From: Modestobacter altitudinis
GTDB lineage: Bacteria; Actinomycetota; Actinomycetes; Mycobacteriales; Geodermatophilaceae
Assembly (NCBI RefSeq): GCF_005930475.1
Contig: NZ_SJEW01000006.1
Span: 1-64,000 of the forward strand
DNA: 64,000 bases
Direction of reading: 5' to 3'
Shown here: positions 59,739-64,000 of the stretch, piece by piece
Layout of the letters: each line of letters begins with the position of its first letter
Numbering within the stretch: the stretch's first letter is position 1
Notes under the pieces: generated by a model
Seen by the model: the letters and a program-made list of their open reading frames with translations, nothing else
Database searches by the model: none
What the model was told of the DNA's origin: nothing
Made by a program: the position numbers and the translations under genes

Positions 59739-60692
59739 CTAGGGGGCGAGTCGGCGGGTCAGCTGCGGCAGCCAGCCGTTGTCGGGCCAGCGGTCGTACC
59801 CGAAGGCGCGGGGGTCCACCCGCGTCTTGACGAGGTGCGTCAGCGCTGCGTCAGGCACGGGGGTGAAGCGCCAGAACCGCGGCTCGACCTCCTCCCAGTC
59901 AATGGCCCGCACTGCGGCCCGAACGATGTTCCCCGCCACCGCCAGGATCTTGAGGTTCGGATTGGCCCGAGCCGTCGCCCCAGCCATCCAAATGCCCGAC
60001 AAGGCGTCCATGAGCTCGGCGTCGCTCATGCGCGGGTCGAACTTCTTGTTGATGACGACCACAGCGAAGTCGTCATCGAGCTGGCCGATAGCCGGTGCCG
60101 CCAGGGCCAGGACGAGGTCGTCGAGGTCCACCATCTGACTGTGTGCCCCTCGGACGAGGTTCGTCAGGCCCGCGTCGGCGAGGGAGGCATACGGGTCAGC
60201 GGTCGCAGCGAGGATCCGGACGTTGATCGCGATGCTTTCGGTGTGTGCGCTGACGGACTCAATGTCGAGTTGTTCCTCGACGTCGGCGCCGAGCCAGCCC
60301 AGCAGGACATGCCGCACCCGGAAGCCTGCGTCGTGGATGGCGCGGATGCGTTCGAGCTTGTCTAGTTCGACATCGCCTTCGGCTGCCTCGACCTCCTCCC
60401 GCACGACTTCGGCGTCCATCACCCCGGGGAACGCGTAGGCCGCCGTCAGGTCGTCTTGGAGCATCTGTGCGGTCCAGACGTGCGCGAGCACGCGCTGACG
60501 GCGCCCCCGGCCGATGTAGAACAGCGGGTCTCGGACGCCGGGGCGCGGATCGACCAGGCCGTAGTTGTACGGGCCGAGGGCCTCGTAGACCTCCGCCGGT
60601 AGCGGGCGGTACGTCGGGCGCGACCCAGGTGCGGTCGAATCCTTACTGGCGGCCGGTTGCGGACCATGCTCACCGGTGTCGTGCGTCTGCAT
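59739..60692 (-). CDS. GIY-YIG (LEM-3/COG3680-like) domain protein
   Basis: 317 residues with GGAGG before the ATG. The N-terminal domain 'YNYGLVDPRPGVRDPLFYIGRGRRQRVLAH' (42-71) has the variant GIY (YGL at 44-46) and YIG (59-61) motifs, followed by Arg/His and then 'KLERIRAIHDAGFRVRHVLLGWL' with the downstream Glu region. This is the form in COG3680 and LEM-3-type GIY-YIG nucleases. The C-terminal 150 residues resemble a companion domain with 'FWRFTPVPDAAL' and are uncharacterised. A nuclease or former nuclease; activity not shown. Confidence 0.7.
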   Translation of the reverse strand: MQTHDTGEHGPQPAASKDSTAPGSRPTYRPLPAEVYEALGPYNYGLVDPRPGVRDPLFYIGRGRRQRVLAHVWTAQMLQDDLTAAYAFPGVMDAEVVREEVEAAEGDVELDKLERIRAIHDAGFRVRHVLLGWLGADVEEQLDIESVSAHTESIAINVRILAATADPYASLADAGLTNLVRGAHSQMVDLDDLVLALAAPAIGQLDDDFAVVVINKKFDPRMSDAELMDALSGIWMAGATARANPNLKILAVAGNIVRAAVRAIDWEEVEPRFWRFTPVPDAALTHLVKTRVDPRAFGYDRWPDNGWLPQLTRRLAP

Positions 60693-60774
60693 GCGGCCTC
60701 CTTCGATCGTGTCGGATGCTGGCTGGAACCGATCTCGGCTCGCTGTGGTGGTGCCTGGCGCTGGGCAGGGGCAA

Positions 60775-61335
60775 CTAGGTGCTTGCGCCGGGCCGCCCGT
60801 AGGTGCTGTCGAACCACTCGATGAACGCCAACGCGCCTCCCCATCGGGAGGCGATCCGGGAGTGGACAGCCCGTTGGTCGTGGCCTGCGAGGAACTGGCT
60901 GCGCCCGCTCACCGAGGCGCCGCAGCCGCACGCGCACGTCAGGGAGGCGCCCGGGTCCGGCGGATAGGTCACCGGGTTCCGGAAGTTGTCGGGCGCCTGC
61001 TTGCCGATGAGCGCGTCGTGGACGGGGTGACCGGGAGCCAGGACGTCACCCACGATGGCCCGCTTCGCGCCGGCGTTCTCGATGTCGGTGATCTCGACGA
61101 CGCAGCGAATGAGCCCCTTTGTCGTGTCGCTGAAGATCGCGTACCGCTCGCGGTCCGCCCGCGCCCCGAGCACCCAGATCCCCCGGTTCTGCTCGTACAC
61201 CGCCTGCGGGTCCATGCCAGGCTCCCAGCCCACCCACGCGCGGTTCAGAGGGTCCCCAGCGCTGGGCGGCACGGCCCGCTTGGGCCCGAGCTTCAGATGA
61301 AGCATGTCTCGGCCATCTGTATACCCATTCTCCAT
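60775..61335 (-). CDS. Hypothetical protein with CxCxC and GHDxRA motifs
   Basis: 186 residues with GGAAGG before the ATG. The C-terminal segment 'LTCACGCGASVSGRSQFLAGHDQRAVHSRIA' (C134, C136, C138; GHDQRA 151-156) is a small module I have seen in actinobacterial accessory proteins. The middle 'GIWVLGARADRERYAIFS..TKGLIRCVVEITDIENAG' looks like a beta-rich ligand or nucleic-acid domain. It is encoded 82 bp upstream of the GIY-YIG gene in the same direction and is probably its partner. Confidence 0.65.
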   Translation of the reverse strand: MENGYTDGRDMLHLKLGPKRAVPPSAGDPLNRAWVGWEPGMDPQAVYEQNRGIWVLGARADRERYAIFSDTTKGLIRCVVEITDIENAGAKRAIVGDVLAPGHPVHDALIGKQAPDNFRNPVTYPPDPGASLTCACGCGASVSGRSQFLAGHDQRAVHSRIASRWGGALAFIEWFDSTYGRPGAST

Positions 61336-61582
61336 GCCTTCCGGTCATCGACCATAGTTGGCCGTGGGGATACCCGCAATCCCTGGATCTCGGTCCTGGG
61401 CAGGCAGAGGGATGGAGCGGGCGGCGCCCCGTGACATCACTGCCGGACGGCGCTTGGCACCGCTAATGGGCTGCTCTGGGACACCCGAGGCCCTGCCGGA
61501 TCCTGCAGCTGCGGAGCAAACGTTGCGGTCGCGCACCAGTTGGGTCGACCGGGTCCCCTGCCCGCCTAGGGAGGCGACTCAG

Positions 61583-62818
61583 TCACCGCCCAAGTACCCG
61601 GGCGGCTTCGGCGCTGACCACCTGGCGGCCGAAGTAGACGTCCAGGGTCATCGAGGGATTGGCATGGCCGAGCTGGTCGGCGACCTGCCGCGGGGTGAAG
61701 CCGGCTTCGTCCAGCCGGGTGGCGACGGTCTTGCGGAAGGTGTGCGAGGTGACCCAGGACCACGGTCCCTCGCCGCAGCGAACCGGCCGGCCGGTCGCCG
61801 ACGTGGGCGTCGCCGGTTGGAAGCCCGTTCCGCCGCAGACCTCGCACTCGAAGCCGTCCAGCAGCTGGCGCAGGTCGCCGGAGACGCTGTTGGGGTCGCG
61901 CAGCGTGCCGGCTACCGGCGCCGGGAACACCAGTTCGGTGTCCGGCCGGTGGGGTGACGCAAGCCGGCGGCGCACCATCTCGACCGCGAACTCCGGCAGC
62001 GCGATGATCCGCCAGCCCGCGGCGGTCTTGGTCCGCGGCTGCACGACCATCCCCCGCTTGGGCACCCGCACCGCGGTCGCGTTGACCTCCCAGGTGCCGG
62101 CGTCCAGATCCAGCAGCGGCCGGCCGGCGGTCTCCCCCGTCCGCAGCGCCACCGCTTCACCGATCCGGGCGCCGGTGGCGAGCATCCAGTCGACGATGTC
62201 GACGAGATCCAGCTCGGCCGCGCGCGGGCTGGCGTGCAACAGCTCGACTAGCCGGGTGGTCTGCTCGGCGGTCAGCGCCCGTGGTGCCTTCTTGGCGGTG
62301 GTGTCGATCCGGACGGTCGCGTCGCGAACGGGGTTGGCGGTGATGGCGCCGTCGTCGATCGCCTGGGAGAACATCCCGGACAGGCAGGCGCGGGCGGTCT
62401 TGGCCGCACCGGGCCCGCTGGCCTTCGCGATTGCGGTGAGCGCTCGGCCGACCCGGCCGGGGGTGACCTCTTGCAGGGTCAGTTGGCCGAAGGCGGGCAG
62501 CACCGAGGTTCGGATGACCGAGCGGTAGGTGCGTTCGGTGCCGGTGGACCAGCCGTGGTCGGTGCCCAGCCATGCCTCGATGAGCGCGGACACCCGGGAG
62601 CTGGCGGTGATGATCCCGGCGCCACCAGGGCCGCGGCGTGCGGCCAGCTCGGTCTTCAGCGCCCGCTCGGCGGCGGCGCGACTGACGCCGGTCTTGGAGA
62701 CCAGCCGGGTGCGGCCGTCGAAGTCCCGGAAGCGGGCGCGGGCCTGGATCTCACCGCTGGGCAGCAGCAGGAAGCCGATCTTGCCGAACGTGCCCACCGG
62801 CAGCGGTGGTCGTCCCAT
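61583..62818 (-). CDS. int: Tyrosine recombinase (integrase) with Cys insertion
   Basis: 411 residues. The catalytic residues are R218 (ATGARIGEAVAL), H359-x-x-R362 (SHTFRKTVATRL), H385 (LGHANPSM) and Y395 (LDVYFGR); the Lys region is around 'RTKTAAGWR'. The N-terminal SAM-like core-binding domain is 'VSALIEAWLGTDHGWSTGTERTYRSVIRT'. An insertion before the HxxR box carries C325, C328 and C348, which is unusual. The gene lies 79 bp from the tRNA-Asn gene and is the integrase of the 25-kb island. Confidence 0.93.
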   Translation of the reverse strand: MGRPPLPVGTFGKIGFLLLPSGEIQARARFRDFDGRTRLVSKTGVSRAAAERALKTELAARRGPGGAGIITASSRVSALIEAWLGTDHGWSTGTERTYRSVIRTSVLPAFGQLTLQEVTPGRVGRALTAIAKASGPGAAKTARACLSGMFSQAIDDGAITANPVRDATVRIDTTAKKAPRALTAEQTTRLVELLHASPRAAELDLVDIVDWMLATGARIGEAVALRTGETAGRPLLDLDAGTWEVNATAVRVPKRGMVVQPRTKTAAGWRIIALPEFAVEMVRRRLASPHRPDTELVFPAPVAGTLRDPNSVSGDLRQLLDGFECEVCGGTGFQPATPTSATGRPVRCGEGPWSWVTSHTFRKTVATRLDEAGFTPRQVADQLGHANPSMTLDVYFGRQVVSAEAARVLGR

Positions 62819-62896
62819 GCGGCACCTGCCCTCATCGGTTTCCGATGAGTAGATGATGCCTGGATTTTTGCTCCAGAGCTATAAGCCCTGGTCAGA

Positions 62897-62934
62897 GCTC
62901 CCTCGATAGGACTTGAACCTATAACCCTGCGATT
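62897..62934. repeat. Proximal att site within tRNA-Asn
   Basis: This is the 3' half of the tRNA gene (T-arm plus acceptor strand) and one flanking base. It matches 37541-37578 at 34 of 38 positions. Integration here keeps the tRNA gene whole, as is usual for tRNA-targeting elements. Confidence 0.75.
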
Positions 62935-62970
62935 AACAGTCGCATGCTCTGCCAATTGAGCTACGAGGGA
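62898..62970 (-). tRNA. tRNA-Asn (GTT)
   Basis: A 73-nt cloverleaf with seven-base acceptor pair TCCCTCG/CGAGGGA, D-arm around AGCTCAATTGGCAGAGC, anticodon loop CTGTTAA with GTT, and T-arm AGGTTCAAGTCCT. The discriminator base is G and no CCA is encoded. It is the insertion target of the island. Confidence 0.95.
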
Positions 62971-63103
62971 ACGACGGGTGGTGGCCCGTGCGCTCGTCCA
63001 GATTACCTCACCTGGCGCGGGCGGTGGCGGGTGGGGCGCTCGGCGGGTCGGATGCGGGACCGGCCGGTACCGTGATCATTCCCCCGAACCCAGGAGGTCC
63101 CTC

Positions 63104-63316
63104 GTGGCCAAGCTGTCCTTCATCGCCGGCTTCGGCGCCGGCTACGTCCTCGGCGCCCGGGCGGGCCGCGAGCGGTACGAGCAGATCCGCCGCGCCTACC
63201 AGCACGCCAAGGACGACCCGCGCCTGCAGAGCGCCGCGGGCATGGCCCAGGCTCGGGCCGACGCCGCCGTCAGCTCCGTGAAGAACCGCATCGGGAACGA
63301 GACCGCCGGCCGCTGA
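63104..63316 (+). CDS. YtxH-like small protein, 70 aa
   Basis: GTG start with AGGAGG seven bases upstream. 'KLSFIAGFGAGYVLGARAGRERYEQIRRAYQ' is the YtxH-type N-terminus: a glycine-zipper membrane segment followed by RAGRERYEQI. The rest is a charged amphipathic helix. Such proteins are common in actinobacteria, of unknown function and probably membrane-associated stress proteins. Confidence 0.8.
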   Translation: MAKLSFIAGFGAGYVLGARAGRERYEQIRRAYQHAKDDPRLQSAAGMAQARADAAVSSVKNRIGNETAGR

Positions 63317-63321
63317 CCCTC

Positions 63322-63348
63322 GACCCCACCCGCTCAGCGGGTGGGGTC
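63322..63348. terminator. Bidirectional hairpin between convergent genes
   Basis: GACCCCACCCGCT and AGCGGGTGGGGTC are exact complements of 13 nt separated by one base, so the apex opens as loop. It begins 5 bp after the YtxH-like stop and overlaps the final codons of the minus-strand gene. Confidence 0.75.
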
Positions 63349-63906
63349 GTCGGCGGCCACCGCCGCGGCCAGCCGTTCCCGGGCGATCTCGCGGGCGACC
63401 GGGTCGTCCCGGTCCGCGTCATCGTCGAACACGACGGTCCACTCCCGAGCCGCCTGACCAGGCACCCGGCGCGCCACCAGCAGCACCGCACCCCCGGTGG
63501 GCAGCGGGTGCCGCTGACTGGTGACCACCGTCAGGTCCACCCGCTTCTTCAGCACCCCCGGGAGCTCCCCGGCCTCGCGCAGCACGTGCCGCTGCGGCGC
63601 CAGCCGCGCCTGGACGCCCGGCTCGACCTCCGTCAGCGGTGTCACGAGGAACGTGCCTCCACCGCCGGCCGCCGTCCACCGCGCCGTGCCGATCTCGTGC
63701 CACGGCAGCACCGGCACCTCGGCGACCGCGGTGAGGTCCAGTTCGGCCGGGACGACGCGCAGCCCGCGCGACGTCGCCACCGTCCAGCCGCCGTCGACCC
63801 GCTCACCCCAGGCGAGCACCCGCTCGTCGGCGTCGGCCGCCACCACCGCCCGGACCGCCTCGGGCGGTCGGGTGAACCGGGCGCGGACCCGCTCGACGAG
63901 GCTCAC
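63334..63906 (-). CDS. Conserved hypothetical protein, 190 aa
   Basis: GTG start overlapping the stop of the preceding partial gene by four bases. The sequence 'VVAADADERVLAWGERVDGGWTVATSRGLRVVP' followed by 'VPVLPWHEIGTARWTAAGG' is a beta-rich PH-like pattern found in conserved actinobacterial proteins of this size. The C-terminal 'AREWTVVFDDDADRDDPVAREIARERLAAAVA' is a charged helix. No enzymatic motif. Unknown function; not island-derived by composition. Confidence 0.7.
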   Translation of the reverse strand: MSLVERVRARFTRPPEAVRAVVAADADERVLAWGERVDGGWTVATSRGLRVVPAELDLTAVAEVPVLPWHEIGTARWTAAGGGGTFLVTPLTEVEPGVQARLAPQRHVLREAGELPGVLKKRVDLTVVTSQRHPLPTGGAVLLVARRVPGQAAREWTVVFDDDADRDDPVAREIARERLAAAVAADDPTR

Positions 63907-64000
63907 AGCCCGCCGGCCGCCCGCGCCCGCAGCGACCTGGCCAGCTGCTCCAGGTCGATGAGCTTTTTGAAGGCCTTCATGTACTCGTCCTGGGCCTCGA
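63903..64000 (-). CDS. 3' end of a gene continuing past the window
   Basis: The last 31 residues are visible on the minus strand: 'EAQDEYMKAFKKLIDLEQL', then ARSLRARAAGGL and TGA. The 4-bp overlap with the next gene and the coherent helical sequence show a real gene end. Too short to name. Confidence 0.55.
   Translation of the reverse strand, partial: EAQDEYMKAFKKLIDLEQLARSLRARAAGGL

Larger units (their letters stand above)
37541..62934. mobile_element. 25.4-kb integrative island in tRNA-Asn
   Basis: The tRNA-Asn 3' end and its degenerate copy bracket the region. A tyrosine recombinase sits directly beside the tRNA and reads away from it. Cargo is a type I restriction operon, DUF262 and HEPN defence-type genes, an HNH-like protein, a GIY-YIG protein, and phage/plasmid-type regulators. 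Base composition inside is more variable and often lower than in the flanks (clearest at 39.4-40.5 kb). No conjugation, relaxase or replication genes were recognised, so the island is either mobilised by others or decayed. Confidence 0.8.

Noticed and set aside
1-64000. CRISPR array or cas genes
   Set aside because: No regularly spaced direct repeats and no Cas-like proteins were seen.

Overview
The window is GC-rich (about 70% or more by eye) actinobacterial DNA with many GTG starts and tightly overlapping genes. The gene families and their sequence feel fit a Geodermatophilaceae-type genome (Blastococcus, Geodermatophilus, Modestobacter), but this assignment is by impression only. No rRNA, CRISPR array or complete insertion sequence was seen; there is one tRNA gene.

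Layout. (1) 1-7.7 kb holds housekeeping and miscellaneous genes: the end of a secreted hydrolase-like protein, a DUF2505 protein, a GAF protein, a two-TM potassium channel with a cytosolic TrkA-N domain, a membrane Ser/Thr kinase, a DinB-like protein, a glutaryl-CoA-dehydrogenase-like enzyme and a LuxR regulator. (2) 7.7-15.5 kb is a small-amide module: a MarR regulator and an AmiC-like cytoplasmic binding protein are divergent with overlapping starts, followed by an APC permease, an acetamidase/formamidase, and an NMT1/THI5-type ABC importer. (3) 15.6-26.9 kb carries a DUF4396 membrane protein behind a CsoR-like operator, a GH13 alpha-glucosidase, and a complete polyol uptake and oxidation operon (binding protein, two permeases, Zn-dependent dehydrogenase, MalK-type ATPase, mannitol-type dehydrogenase) divergent from a SorC-type regulator. 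(4) 26.9-37.4 kb has a dihydrofolate-reductase-like protein, an ArsR/AHSA1/DinB-like operon, an ABC-2 exporter divergent from a histidine kinase/response regulator pair, a short UvrA paralogue, a VOC protein and a CbxX-type AAA ATPase.

(5) 37.5-62.9 kb is an integrative element or genomic island in the 3' end of a tRNA-Asn(GTT) gene. A tyrosine recombinase lies next to the tRNA, and a degenerate 38-bp copy of the tRNA 3' end (34/38 identical) marks the far end. A possible third att-like core at 40.37 kb suggests the island was assembled by more than one insertion. Its cargo is mostly defence, read leftwards: a type I restriction-modification operon (hsdM-hsdS-hsdR plus a YgjP-type metallopeptidase), a stand-alone HEPN protein with an RNxxxH motif, a pair of overlapping DUF262 (GmrSD-type) genes of which one carries the DUF1524 HNH part, and a 736-residue protein that joins a type I S-subunit-like DNA recognition domain to a second HEPN domain with RNxxxH. 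The last four genes are the best candidate here for an undescribed defence system. Accessory island genes include a lower-GC HNH-like protein, a GIY-YIG (COG3680-like) protein, two Cys-motif proteins, an XRE regulator and an excisionase-like HTH protein.

(6) 63-64 kb returns to chromosome: a YtxH-like small protein, a conserved hypothetical, and the tail of another gene.
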